Below are positions 11,901 through 26,900 of a stretch of 64,000 nt of DNA, in pieces. Every line of letters starts with the position of its first letter. The stretch's first letter is position 1. A program made the position numbers and the translations under genes. Below the pieces are notes generated by a model. It was not told the origin of the DNA. It was given only the letters and a program-made list of their open reading frames with translations, and made no database searches. Origin of the DNA: Wuchereria bancrofti (lineage: Eukaryota > Nematoda > Chromadorea > Rhabditida > Onchocercidae); contig SSBO01000009.1 in NCBI GenBank assembly GCA_005281725.1, positions 2,864,163 through 2,928,162 on the forward strand, read 5' to 3'.

Positions 11901-14900
11901 AAGATAAAGGTGAATGGATGAAAGTTAACGATGAATTGATATTCACTGAACAATTCACTGTTTCTAATATTGAAGCTGGGCCAACATATGAATTTAAAGT
12001 TGAAGCAACAAATGAAGCAGGTCTTATATCAAAATCAGATATTGTATCAGAACCATTGATAATTTTCAAAGCAGGTGAACATTTGTTGCTGTTTTTTTTT
12101 TTCCTTTTTTTTGTGACAGTTTCATAAAATGCTAAGATTTTAGAAATTTCGACGTGCTATGTTTATTCGACATTTCATAAATTTCTAAAAATTGAGTTTT
12201 TCTTTTTAATTTATATTTAAACTTGAACATCAGTTTTAGATGATTGAAAAAGCTTTTTATTTTGTTGCAGCAGAATTGCCTGTTTTGAGCTCACCTACAG
12301 TAGAAGTTGTAAGCGGAGATGCAGTTAGCGTAAAATGGATTGAAGTTCCCCGTGAGGACTGCGACGTGACGTCGTACGTAATTAGGTACAAATCAGAAAA
12401 AGCGTCAGTTTGGTTAGAGGTAAGAGTACCATTTACTACATTTGATGCTCTCATTTTAATAATTATTAGTTTTATTTATTGCAAATTGTAAATAAAAGGC
12501 ACCAATCAACGTTAAAAAAAATTTTATTTCTTGCAGAAAGAAATAGACCATTCGCCTGTAGACATAACTGGTTTGAGAGAGGGACTATCCTATCTATTCA
12601 AAGTTGCGCCAAAAAGTGGTCCAACTATTGGTGAATTTTCCGAAGAAACAATACCGATACGTATAGTTGGTAAGTTTGGAATTTTTTATGAGATCAAATT
12701 AAATGGAGTATTAAAATATGATCTTTTGGGTGCGTATGAATATTTTAAGAATATATTAGCAAAAACGTCTCACTTATCCTGTATTTCACATATTTTTAGC
12801 AGCCAAAAAACCGGAAATAACAAAAGGTATCAAAGATATCTCGGTTTCATGCAAACGTGAACTCAAATTGGAATGTCATGCAACTGGTGAACCTGTTCCT
12901 CAATATATCTGGTATAAGGATGATCAGGAAATCATTCCAACTAGCAAGAATATTGAGGTTATTCTGCACTTTATTAGTAATATAGGACAAATTGTTAGAT
13001 TGTTTAATTATCAGAAATATGATAAAGGGAAAAATTTTGATGCTATTTCTAGTATGTACTTTGATTTTCAGTTTTTTAATTCTTTATGTTAATTCTATCA
13101 AAAATTTAAAATTTGAATTTAAAACTGAAATTTAAAATTACTACTTGAAAATTGGAAAGTTGAATGGAAATTTTACAGATTATTAACGAAGGCTTTATGA
13201 GTGTTCTCTTAATTCATCATACATCAGCACTGGATGCTGGTTTGTATAGATGCGAAGTTGTTAACGATCTTGGTTCAGTAGATTCAGAGGCTATTGTCAC
13301 TGTCACAGGTTTTTTTTCTAATTCCTATCAAAATTCAAAATTATGCACTTTCTATTCAAAAATTCTTTCCATCAGTGTCTTTTTTTTTAATTGAGTAATT
13401 GATGAAATTTTGCAGAGGTACGTGCACATTTTGTTTCTTCATTCCCTGAATATCTGGAAGTTGACGAAGGAGAAGAAATTGGATTTTCATGTGAGCTATC
13501 CGATGCTGATGCTTCTGTTATTTGGCTAAAGGATAGCAAACCTTTACGACCAGATGATCGAATAACGATGATTGAGAATGGCATTGAAAGAAAGCTTACA
13601 ATTAGAAATTCGATACTTGAAGACAGTGGCAAATATGTATGTAGTACTATTGATAAGAAGGTTCAATCTGAAGCGGAATTAATTGTTAAAGGTAACTAAT
13701 CTATTTTCCAAATTACTATCACTATTTTTCATTATTTTAATGGTTTGATCTGATTTCAAAAAATAATATGACCATTTGAAAGTAATGATTATAAATTTGC
13801 AGAAGAATTGCCACATATCAAGAGAGGTCCACAGGATCAAACTGTTACTGAATTTGGTAGTACCATTGTGTTGAAATGCGAAACTACTAAACCAGTGAAA
13901 GTTGTAAAATGGTTTAAAAATAGAAAAGAAATTTGGCCACGACAAGAGAAATTCAGCATGATTGTGGAAGAAACCGTTGCCACATTAACGATTATGGGCT
14001 TTGAGCTTAATGATTGCGCCGAATATACAGCAGCACTTCGTGAAGATGAAGAAAGTGCGCCAGCTAAAGTAGAACTTAAGATAGCACCAATAATCAAACT
14101 ATCGAAAAATTTACCAAGTAATGTGCTCAAATTGCACTGTGGCACTGATTTTGATATCGAATTCATTTATGGAGGATTTCCTGAGGTTGATATCACGATA
14201 ACTCTTAACGATAAACCACTGAATAAAATGAGATCTCGTATGCATACCTATGATAATAAGCTATCATTACGTCTAAGAAATGTAACTGAGGAAGATTCGG
14301 GTATACTAAAAGTTGTGGTAAAAAATGAAATTGGAAGTGTAAGCGAAGAGATTCAATTGGATGTAATTAGTGTGCCATCTAAACCAAACCATTTAACAGC
14401 TTTCAACATTACAAGCCGTTCGGTGATGCTCAAATGGCAGAAAGCAGAAGATAATGGATCACCAATCATAAATTATATCATTGAAAGAAGAACAGAAGAT
14501 ATCAAACGTTGGCGCAATATTGGAAAATGTGAATCGGAACAATATGAATTTCTGGCTCAAGATCTGTACCCCAGTGAAAGTTACTCGTTCCGCATTGTTG
14601 CCGTGAATGAGGTTGGTGAAGGAGCGCCAAGCAATGCGGTCGACGTAGTGACCGTAAGTGAAAATGCTGATTTAGAGGAAGCAACAAAACTTCTGCCAGC
14701 GCCCAATTGTTTAAAAGCAGTATTTGTTGAGAACAAGCAAATTGTGCTAATCACATGGGAAATAGTTGAGGAAGCTGAAGAATATATTGTTGAAAGGTCT
14801 AAATTGGAAAATGATTGGAGTCAGATTGGTATAACAGCAGAAACAAAGTTTGAAGATTCTTTTGACAAGAGTTCAAGCTATAAATACCGTGTTATTGCAA

Positions 14901-17900
14901 AGAAGGGTGATCAATTGTCCAATCCTAGTGAGGAAACGGAAATTTTGACTGTTCCTGTTCAGAAAGAGAAAGAAGCAAAACAACGAATAAGTGAAAATAT
15001 TGAAATGCTTAAGGAAATTCCGGAGATAACTGAGACGGAGCAGCAAACATCGGAAAAATCAGATGGTCAAGTCAAACAGGAAAAAGCAGTTAAAAAAGTT
15101 TCGAAGAAGAAGGAAGATAAACAGAAGGAAGAAGTTGGCAATGATACAGTGGTGATAGTGGAACAATTAGAGGAAATTAAGACTAAAGAAAAAATAGAAA
15201 TGGAAAGCATGACGGAAAGAAAAAGGACACAAAAGGAAAAAGAAGAAGAGAATAAAGGTGGAATGAAGTTGGAAGATGAATTTAAGCCGTCTGAAAAAGT
15301 TGTAAAAGAAAGTGAGGAAAAAATTGAATCAAAAAAGACTGTTAAAAAGAAAGCTCAGGAGAAGAGAAAGAAGAAAGAAGCGGAGGAGGAGGAAATTCCC
15401 AATGATGAAGCTAATATAGCCAAGAATTTTACGGAGGAAAAGGTTAAAGTTGAAAAGAAGTCAGAAACAAAGTTTGAGTTAGAAAGAGAACAGAAAGATG
15501 AATCTTTGAAGGAATTGGAAGATATGAAAGTAGAAGAAAGAGATTTAGAAAAGAAATTAGAAGTAAAGGAAGAGAAAAGTGCAAAAGCATTAGAAAATGT
15601 AAAGATGAAACTTGAAAATGATTCGGAAAAAATGATTGAAAAACAGGAAAGCGCTAAAGTAAAGGAAAATGATAAAGCGAAAGGTGCTGAAAATGATGAA
15701 AAATTAGCAAAGAAAAAGACGAAAACAATAAGCAAGCAAGGAATAAAGGAAACGGTAGGAGAAAATTTAGAGGAATCAATTGATCAACAAGTATTAGCCA
15801 GTGAATTAATCACTGAGATGAAAGAGGAAGAAGGAGAAGGAATTAAGAAGGAAAAATTGACAGTGAAACCTATCAGTGATTCGATTACGGTTAATTATGG
15901 AATGAAGAATTTTGAATTAATCGTTAATATTAGCGGTAATTACGAGGAATGTTTTTGGAGCAAAGATGAAAGAGCAATTGATAAGAATTTGGTGAAAATG
16001 ACAGCGAATACCTCAATTTTGCAACTTAAAAATGTTAATGAATTGACAGCAGGAATATATCATTGCATTGCAACGAATAAAACGGAGAAAGCAATTGCTG
16101 AAATTCATGTTACTGTTACAGGTTATTCATTAGAAATTTGATATTAATTACAGAAAATGTGAATTTAATATTGGGTATAGAATTAAATATAAAATTGAGA
16201 GAGCTAAAAAAGCATTTAAAATAAAAAAAAATGTAAATATATTAATCTTTAAATTTAAATTTTGGAAGAAATTTTATAAGAAATTTTCTAAAAAGAATAT
16301 ACAAAGTAATACTTCAGAGAAGCCAAAAATTGAATTTGATGAAGCAATTGTTGGTGCAAAAGCTGGTGAAATGTTAAAGATTCATGCAAATGTTACGGGA
16401 TTACCTATGCCAACTTGTAAATGGCTAAAAGATGGTGTAGAATTAAAGCAAAATGAAAATACCATCATTACGTTTAAAGATGGTACTGCTATTGTAACGA
16501 TCAAAAAAGCTAATGTTGATAATTCGGGTCTTTACAAATTAATCGTGGAGAATATATGCGGAAAACAAGAAGATCAAATTAAAGTGCTAATTAAAGGTTA
16601 ATTTTATTAATTTTGTTTTGTTGATTTATTTTAAGCTTAGAATTATCACAGATGCTCGGGAATTGAATTGATTGGATTATTTCATTATTAGATAAATGCC
16701 AAATTGAATATTTATAGTAACAACTATTAATATGTCTTATTATTTAGTAAAATAATTAAATGTTAATGTTCAGTTACTTTTTTTTTAGGTTAGGTATCAA
16801 AATTACCTCAGAAAAATAATGTTATTAATAGAAGATGCGATTGAAAGATAACTGTGAAATTATGGAGTTAATTACAAAAATTGTATTTAAGAATAGAACT
16901 ATTAATATGTCTTATTATTTAATAAAATAATTAAATCTTAATGTTTGGATATCGATTTTTAATGTTTCTTCTTTTTTCTTTTTTTGAAAAAGTATATAGA
17001 TAAAATCTTTGAATAATTTATATCTTTTATCTTTATTTGTAGGAGTTCCATCTGTACCAATTGGTCCATTAGAGGTATCTGACGTAACAGACGTTTCGTG
17101 TAAACTTGCGTGGAATCCACCTGAGCATAATGGTAACAGTAATTTACTCGGTTATTGCATCGAGAAACGTGATGCTAAAAAATCGAGCTGGGCATTTGTC
17201 GCACGTACAACAACAACAAATGCAACAATAACCGGTTTAGCTGATACTGCAAAATATTTTTTCCGTGTTGCAGCTGAAAATGCATTTGGTACAGGGCAAG
17301 CTTTAGAAAATAAAGATGCTATACAACCAATAAAAATTGCAGGTAAATTATATTATTTCATATTTTTTTATTAAAATAATTATTTTTTTATTTGAATTTT
17401 CCTATAGTATATGAAAAGATATAATTTACTTACCTGTTTTCATTATGTAATTACATTTGAAGAAAATTTATGTAGAATTAGATGAAAGTTAAATGTAATT
17501 AAATTTTAATAATATTTCATTATCTGATATACAATATTGAAACAAATATTTTTTTTTTGACAAATTGGATAATAAACGAGAAAAAAAAATCATTTCTTGT
17601 CATTTTTTGAGATGATTTTGCAATCTTTTTTTTTTTTAAAAAAATCATTTTTGATTACAGCAATTGAAAAGCCGAAGATCAAGAAAGCACCAGAAAAAGT
17701 AACTGGCAGAGTAGGTGATAAACTTGTTCTCAATGTAGAATTTACTGCTAAACCAATGCCCAAAGTTCATTGGTATAGAAATGATGAAGAAATGTTTGAT
17801 AATGTGGATAATACGATAACAGAAATGGAGAAGAAATCAACGCTTACAATTCAGAAACTTATTGAAGATGACGAAGGAGATTATCAGGTATAAGAAGACT

Positions 17901-20900
17901 GATTAAACTTATGTTAAGATGCATGAAGATTGATTGAACTTCTGCTATAAGCTTCTTTTGCAAAAGAAAAAAAACGAAGGTTAATTGCTACAATTCTATC
18001 AGATTTCAATTTTTTTTTTTAAAAAAAAGCAAATGTTTCATTTAGTTATGAGATTCTTTTAGGTTGTTGTTGAAAATGAAGGAGGTAAAGTGCAACATAA
18101 ATTCAGCTTAGAAGTAAAATCGGAACCAATGATAATTGATGCTGACAAGTATAAAGAGCCGCAAGTTTTCGATAAAGGTGAAAACGTCAAATTACAGCTT
18201 GCTTTCACTGGTTAGTTTGACTTTTGAATCTTTTTTTTTTGTAGCAATTTTTCAGATAATAATGAAATATAAGAAATCTTCATAGATTTGAATATGATTT
18301 TGTATAACAAAGAAAAAAAAAGGAAGTTGAAATTAATACTAAATTTATGATTGAATTTCTCATATTTCATTTATTTTTAGATAGATTATTATTAAATATA
18401 ATTTTCAATTATTATAAAAATCTTTGAGACATTTTAATTGTTTCTGATAAAGAATTAAAATATGCAGTAAAATCATAGGTCGAATCTTATTTAGTAAAAT
18501 TCGATTTACATCAAACTTTTTTGGAATTCTGCTGTGTAATCTAAGCAATATCTAATAATAGATTTCGTATAATTGTAAAGCTGTTCACAACACAATTCGA
18601 AATAGCATTTTAAACAGTTGCTACGACAACATTTCTCGTATTTTTTAAATTCCAAATTTCCACAAATTTGTATCACTCCAATTACATATTTGCATAACAA
18701 ATAGGAATTTTAACATTTAAAAAACATTTTTTATTGTATTAATTAGTGTCACTGCAAAAAAAAATTAGAGGTTAAAAAGGAGGTGAAATAATTTTTTTCT
18801 ATTTTTAAATGCGGTAAAAATGAATGGAATGAAAAATTAATCAACTTCATACATAAATTTAAACATATATCATCTTAAAACCCTAATTATCAAATGATAT
18901 CTTAAAGCTTCCAGCTTTTCAAAGCCTTTCAAAGCAACAGCTTTCTTTATTAACTCATCAGTGATTCTAATACTAATCTAACATTTCAGATTGATTTAAC
19001 CTAAATCTATATGATTTATGGAAGTCGAATTATTGTAACACTGCCATAGTTTCACATAGATATGTTAAAAAAGAAATTCAGTAAACAATATTATACTGTT
19101 GCATCAAAAAGTTTTATTTGAGTAACGAGCAAAAATCTATACAAATTTGTAAAAACTAAAATTACGAAGTCATCTATCATTTTAAAATCGTAAAATTATG
19201 TAATTCAAAATGCCAATGCTAGTCTTTGTAGTAATGATGGCATTAGCAAATTGCTTTTTGTCTGCAATTGAGTGAAGGATTTCTTTTTTGCTAAATGTTC
19301 CGATTTTTGACAAATTATAGGCTTGAGATCTGTTCAATAGTTCCTAGAATGATTTTCTACACACAGTTCATAAAGCGAACTTTCGAGAAAACCAAAAAAA
19401 AGAAAAAACTATTGAAAAAAATTGGAAAATGTTGAAAGTACGTTTACGAAGGAATTTACTAAAATTTAAATCAATTAATCTACATTTTACTGACAGATAG
19501 CGACTTCAATGGCACTAAGATTACCTTTAACAATTGTAACATATATTTATGTACACTTGAGATGACAAGAAAGACAGCAAGCAAAGAAACTGAAGTGAAT
19601 TAATTTGTTAAGCTATGATGGAAATTTATTCATCAATGAAAGAATGAGATAGTTTAGCACAGCAAATTTTAAAAAGTTATGAATCTTCATTACTCGTTTC
19701 TTTGTTTAACATCGATTGTATTCGGCGCTCTTGTCGTAAATGATCCATTCTTTGTTGCTCTGCTTGTTGCTCATCTTGCGCCACTTTAATGAAATTATCC
19801 ACGATAATTGTAATTGGTAAGGCTAGCACTAATACACCACACATTATTGCTGCTGATGCGATAATTTTACCCACTGTAAGCAAAATATATGAATAATTTT
19901 GATTAGATTTTTTTTAATTTAAAATTTAAAATAAGTTAAGATGATGATAATTACTTGTTAATTACTAGAATAACAAATTACTTGTTGTTGCAGGGACAGC
20001 ATCTCCATAGCCAACTGTTGTCATCGTTACTATACCTAAAGTATTACAATTAGAATATAGTTAGAATATATTTCAGCTTTAATGACATCTTTCTTTTCTT
20101 TTTTTAACCTTAATTTTAGTTTATTTTAAATTATGAGAATGATGAAATTAAAATTTAATAAAAATTAACTATTAATTTATGAATAAGTTAATTGATAATG
20201 AAAAGTAACTTACACCACCAATAAGCAGCAGGTATACTAGTAAATGGTGTTCCATCTTCATCTTTTTCTAAAAAATAAATCATCGTGGAAAAGAATACGA
20301 CACCAGTGAGCAATACGATTGTCATCATTTGTAATTGTTTTTGACTCCTTTGTAATGTCATTCCAAAAGTTTGTAAACCAGAACTAAATCTGCCAAGTTT
20401 AATAATACGTATCACTCGTAGAACCCGTAATATACGAACCACTAAGAAAGCCCAACGTAAATCACGTAATTTTTTATCGTCTACACCACAGAGTGTTAAT
20501 AGTAATTCGAGATAGAATGGAACAATTGCCATTAAATCTACCAAATTTAATGGTTTTAATGTAAAACGAAATTTTCTTGGTGCAGCAAATAGTCGTAGGC
20601 AATATTCGACAGTGAAAAATGCTATGCAAATACGTTCCGTTAGCACAAAAATTTGGTGTTCAACCCGCATTTCTTCAATTTTTTCGATTACAGTTATAGT
20701 ACCATTTGGAAGCAGAATTGTTTCATTATGAGCAGGCAAATATTGTGTCACCTAAAATAATCATTTTCAAATTTATTAATCTTAAATCTCAATTTTAACA
20801 CATGTAGTTCTTAGTATCACAAGCTATTAACGAAAATAAAACAGTGGCTCGTATTTAAATCGTATTTAAAAAAAAACAATATAAGCAAGAAAATACATTA

Positions 20901-23900
20901 TTTTTGATCATTTTAAGACGAAATCAAAAATTCATAATGTAAGCATATCATCAACAATCAGATAATTTTAGTGACCAATTATCATCAAATGATAAATCAT
21001 AGAATGATAATGATAGCAATTACTGTTAGTTGATCATACTTACTAACTAAAATCTATTCAATCTTCTTTTATCTTTATTTTTCACATTTTTCATGATATT
21101 ATTTGAATAGAAAAATGATCAGAGAAATTTTTAATTTTAATATAGTTACTACTTCTATCTACTTTTCTTTTTCTTTCTGTTTTTTTCTTTGCAAATAAAA
21201 AATGTTCAAATATGTCAAATTAAAAAAAAAAAAGTAAAAAACAAACCTGAAAATCTGGAATAGTTCCAAAACTTAGACCCATAACAGATATAGCAACAAA
21301 TAAAGTTGAGGATAGTTCAAATGCTTTAGCTTGAATTGATGAACCAGGTCTTTCCAGAAAGGTCCACATTTTCCTTCTTACTCTTCCAAACATTAAATTA
21401 TCAAAAGTTTTATTATCAACCTGGAAAAAAATCATTTTATGACTTTTGTCATTATATTTCTGAAAAAATCATTGAAGATATACTTTTTCTTCCTCCTTTT
21501 CCTCGAATCGATCTCGGGCTACAATATCGGCACAACATGAGCCAATAGATCGATAGGAAATTCCCCAAAATTCTAATTCCGCTAAGAAGGCAGCAGGACA
21601 AATTTCCGGTGGCCTATGCACAACACCGGTTGCATAATATTGAAATATTGCATCAAATGCATACGGTGATCGTTGAAAATAATACGCATCTTCACGTGCT
21701 ATATATGCATCCGCCACCTAAAATTAAATGAATTTGCATAGGTAATTCCTTCCTTTAGAATACGTACAAATCATAAATTCATTTGTCAAAAAATATAATT
21801 TCATCAGTTTTAGTATAATGAAAGCAAATGTTTGAGAAGAATTTATGATTCCTAATTATTTTACCACTTTTTACAAATTAGACATTGAAAAGAATTAAGC
21901 CTTGTTTAATTAATTGATTTCAACAGTTTTTCTTTTTTTTGAAATTAATCAATTTAAAAGTTTTAAATTACGACTGTTCTTTTATTTTTTCAAACATCTC
22001 CAAAATTTAAAAAAAACATTTTGTAAAGATGTTTTTAAGATTGCTTTAAAACACTTTTCTATCCATCTATGATGATGTCTCCCAATTTTCTCAAACCTTT
22101 TACATAAGTTATAGCATAGATTTAACCTATAAAATTATTAAATTTCTAATTTGAAATGCCGTTTCAAAGTAATTTAAAAAAGAAAACATGGAAAAAAAAT
22201 TTTTTTTTCTATTTTTCTAAACATATTCTGATTATCTTCTTTTGTTGAGAAAAAGGTTTCTCGAACATCTTGTTTCCTTTTTTTTTCTTCTAAGATATGA
22301 GAAAACAAACCTTTAATCTTGATTTATGATTCAGTTGAATAAATTTAGAAAGAAAACTAGTTGTTTCTGTCCTTAGAATTGCTTCTATCAACAATAAATA
22401 TGAGGTACCACCAATATTAAGCTTGAGAAACATTGGTTCGCCATTATCACTACGTCCATCTGCTGGTACTGCCTTTAAATTATTGCTAATAATTCACGTA
22501 GAAGTTATTTAAATCTCTTAAAATTCGAGAGTTTTCATATCTAAAAAATGAGTAAAATAAAAGAAAAAAGTAAGTATTGTAAAGCAAATTTTTAAAATGT
22601 CTTTTGAATTGATATATGTATTTACATCATTAACAAATAGTAATATTATGTCAATAAGGAGACAATATCTTAAAAAGAAAAAATTTTCCAAGCAAATTTG
22701 CGACAAACATGCAAAAAGATATTTTCATTTAATTAATAAACTTCAAATAAAGCTACATAATTACAGACAAATTTGAATTGAAACCTGAAAACAGTTCGTC
22801 CCGCTTCCCCAAATTTCATCAAGACGGGCAGCATTGTTTCTTTCCGTATATGCTTCCGCATCGGTTTTGCGGAACGAAACAAGCCGTTTTTTGTGCTGTT
22901 GGGCCGCACTATAAAAGTTCCTTATTTTTGTTTCTTCAATTTCATTCAATTTTCACTTCTTTTTTCTAAACAATGAGAATGGCTGCTTCGTGATATATTT
23001 CGATTTTCCTCTCAGTTACTCAAATAAAAGAAATAAAAATGTTAGTTTGCTATAAATTTAAAAAAAGATCTTTAGAACCAATTTTGATAAATAATTTGCA
23101 AAATTTATTTCATAACTTTAGCAATGTAAAAATTTAAATTTTCAGATTTATACTTACTAATTAAAGAGATACTAATTCATGCTTTATAGTGATTCAATTT
23201 TGCAAACTTGGAAAGAATATTTGGAATGAATTTTAGCAGTTCATTAGATGCTTAATTATAGCTTTATTTATTTTTTTTTTTTGACGAATTAAAATAAGTA
23301 AAAGTAAACAACCACGAAGCAGCGTAGCATAAGATAGATGGATTGGCTCACCCGCTGATCATGTTGCTTGTGACCCTGCAATATTTAAATTTAAAAAATT
23401 CATTCCTACCAACAATGGAAATTACTATTGCTTTTTTCTTGTTTAAAAAGGAATTGCTTCGTTTTTTTTTTATTTGCTAAATTGTAACATTTTTCTGAAA
23501 ATTTGTTATTTCTGAAATCAGACTTTTTTTAAAAAAAAAATTAAAGAAAGAAGGAAAATGAAAATAGAAATTCTTTTTATATCCATGGTGAAGCAGAGCA
23601 GAATAAATGAATTGAGAAATCATTGAATTTTTCGTTTGGAAGAGAGGAAAGAGTGATTATCACTGTTGTGGTAATGATGATCGTCTCGATGGTTTTGATC
23701 ATTAATTAAGCCACTTTTTGATCATTGACTAAGCAACTTTTGACCATTGATTAAGCAGAGATGAACGATTTGATATGAGTGCTGACAACAAACAAGTTAG
23801 CTAATCAAGATTCGTTGCTTTCGTGAAAAGATATACATTTAGACTTTTGAAATTCATTGAAATGAAGATAAATGTAAACAAGAAAAGTTCTTTTTTTTAT

Positions 23901-26900
23901 TTGTTTTAAGATGAAACGATTCCTAAATACATAAAATACTAAGAATTTAAAAAAAAAAGATGAAGAAAAAATATTTCACTAATTGGTGAAGTTTAAGTTT
24001 AAATATACCGAAATGTTCAATTTACTGTAAAATCTTTTGGATGAATTTATGAAATCATCGAGTAATAAATGATGTTATTTTGAATCAATAAAAAATATAT
24101 GTGCGTGTCTGTCCATCTGTCTGTTTATTAGAAAATGTATACACAACACTAAAGTTACTGATTAATAAAAAAGAAAAAAAAAAAGAGGGAAAATGGAATT
24201 TTGCTTTCAGCTGCTTAGGTTGACATTAGGTGCAATTAAATTTTCTACTATAAGCCTACTAGTAGGTTGTGGTTGTCGTGTAACGATTGTCGTATGCTTT
24301 TTATTGCTAACAAAAACTGCTACTAATACATATCAATAATATAGGTGTAGAGAGAAGGAAGAAATATTGATAATAAAATATATTTGAATGGATTTTTCAC
24401 CAACTAACAAATGCATTCATTTCAGTGATACATTTTATATGGGCGAATTTATGTGATAAGTGATATAAAAGAAGGCTATAAGATAATATGTGCAAAATTT
24501 TATTCACTAATTATTTAATGAAATAAGTGATTGATAAAATAATGCATATCATTGGTTTTATTAGTGTTAAGAATTTGCAGTTTTTTTTTCTTCACATTAT
24601 TTCAAGAATGGAAATGAGCGACAATTAAGGATAATTAATTGGACAAAAAGAAAAGTTGAGCAAAACTGTTTCCTTTTTTTTTAAATACTTGATTTTAGAC
24701 TGAAGTCTAAGAATTTGTGTATAAGTTTTTTTTTTTTTGCTTTTCCCAGAAGTCTTCTTAAACACAGAAGCATGGAAAATTTATTTGAAGATGAATTTTC
24801 TTCCACAAAATAAGCTAGAAAATCGGGAACAATATTGAAAGATGTTAGTCTTATCGAGATGAGGGATTTAGGTTAGCATATATTAATTCAAGGAAGATTT
24901 TGAATTTCATCAGTTCAAAAATTATTTAATACAGTTTTTTTGTAATTTGCAAATAATCTTTAAAAGCTTAAAATTGCTAGCATATGTGAGGTACTATTAC
25001 AAAGAAGATATTTAAAATCTTTAAATTCAAGATTTCTCTTCTTTTCTAAGTTTTTGAGAAATATTCAATGCTCTTTTTTCAACTTTTCAATGTTTGATGA
25101 GATTAATTTATCAAAAGAGAAACAAGGAGACAACAGATATACTTTAAAGTAAAGATATCTAAGATAAGGAATGATTTTGGGGTATCTCTTGAAGTTGATA
25201 AGCAATTATAAAATTGTGTGGTCAGAAAGTTAATTAATTAGTGAGGTATTTGCTGTTGATGAACATTAGTCCATTAATTAGTCATATTTTTCGAATTTAT
25301 TGCACATTTCGCCTCGAAGCCTTTTTCATATTTTTTAAGCTTAAATCTTGATAGCCAAAGGGAGTGTAATCAAAGTTGAATCTTGAGAGCTTGCTCGAAA
25401 AGATAAGCTCCATAAGTGATCTCATATCTTCAAATGATAAATTCAAAACGATTAGTAGTTCATTTGAAAGGTTTCTCTGTTAAACCTTTGCTAACAATCT
25501 TGTTTTCAATCTTTCAATATCAATATGACAATGATTTCCCGATAATACTGATAGTTTAATCGAATGAATTCGGGGTCAATTAATGAAAAAGATAACAAAT
25601 ATCGCTATTTTCATTCAACTATCTCAATTCAACTACTTAGAGATAAACTTCGATAAGACAAGAATTGCATTATTCAAACAAATCATTTTAGAAGATTTTA
25701 GCATATTTTTTAAAATATCGTTTCTAAATTTTATAAAAATCTCTTTATCTTACTTATTGCTCATTTTTCAACAAAAAAAGAAAAAAAACTAAAAAATTCA
25801 TTGCTGTAAAAAGGTTATTGTGTTTCTGTTAGAATTGCTTATATGCTAAAATATTTTAGCGTGTAATTGCATATACAATTTCTGGAACAAACGAATTCGC
25901 AACAATTTTTAAATATTTCTCATTTCTAAAAAGTGATCGGTATTTTAGTATTTCTGGTAATGAAAACTTGAAATTTTCAAATGTAATTTATTTTTCTCTT
26001 TCAACCGGAAATTAATATCACAACTAAAGTCAATCGTCTCGCAATAAGTGACACTTAGATGTCAAAAAATTTAATAGAGTAGGAAAATGAAACAAAATTA
26101 ACGAAATGTATAAATTTTTATAGATAACTATTCTTATTACTACCTCAAGAAGTGTATCATTAAATATATTAAAAAATTTCATTTCTTTTTCCTTTTTTTT
26201 TCAAATTTCAATTTCTTATAAACTTTTGTTTAGACTCAAAATTAGTCAATTTTTTTAAAAAATATATATTTACCAGAAAATGTAGAAGAAGAAATATATA
26301 GTTTGAGTGGTAAAACTCGAATTTCATTAAATAACAAACATCATCAAAAGTTGAACAACAGAACCCAATAGCACCTGCCAATGAAAATGAATCGATGTTC
26401 CATTACAGCTCAGAAAATGATTGTTGATATAAAATAGCTAAAAGTAATTTTTACAAATAAATACAAGTGACCTCATACTGTTACAAAAAAAAGAAAAAAT
26501 TGATTTTTCTTTTCTTTTGTTTTTTAAGTGCAAAAATCATTTGAAAAAAAAAAGAGCTAACAATTTGAAACGGAAAAAAAAATATAAGAAATAGACAGAC
26601 AAAAGAATAAACAGATATAGAATGAACTTTTGAAATAAATTTTTTTTTCTAATTTTATTTAACAATGAAATAGAAAATGGAAAGAATTTGACTAGTTTTA
26701 TAATAGATTAAAAAAAAAAAAAAAAAAAAAGGAAATTGGACCTGTCGGTATGAGAAGATGGTAGTATAGCTGTAATGAAGAAAACGAATTGATGATGTTG
26801 CGGAAGGAATAGCTGTATAGTTGATTTAGTAACATATAGATTTTAGAAGCTAAGTACACATCCCATTCACAAGAAGCGCTGATGAGTTTTTTATCGTGCG

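Noticed and set aside
25583..25792. Short open frames in the large introns (25583-25792, 27038-27229, 31572-31796, 34397-34582, 36236-36448)
   Set aside because: Lys/Phe/Ile/Leu-rich chance frames in AT-rich DNA, without domain similarity or consistent splice context.
26710..26731. Poly(A) run as the tail of a retroposed element
   Set aside because: No target-site duplication or element body seen beside it; homopolymers are common throughout these introns.
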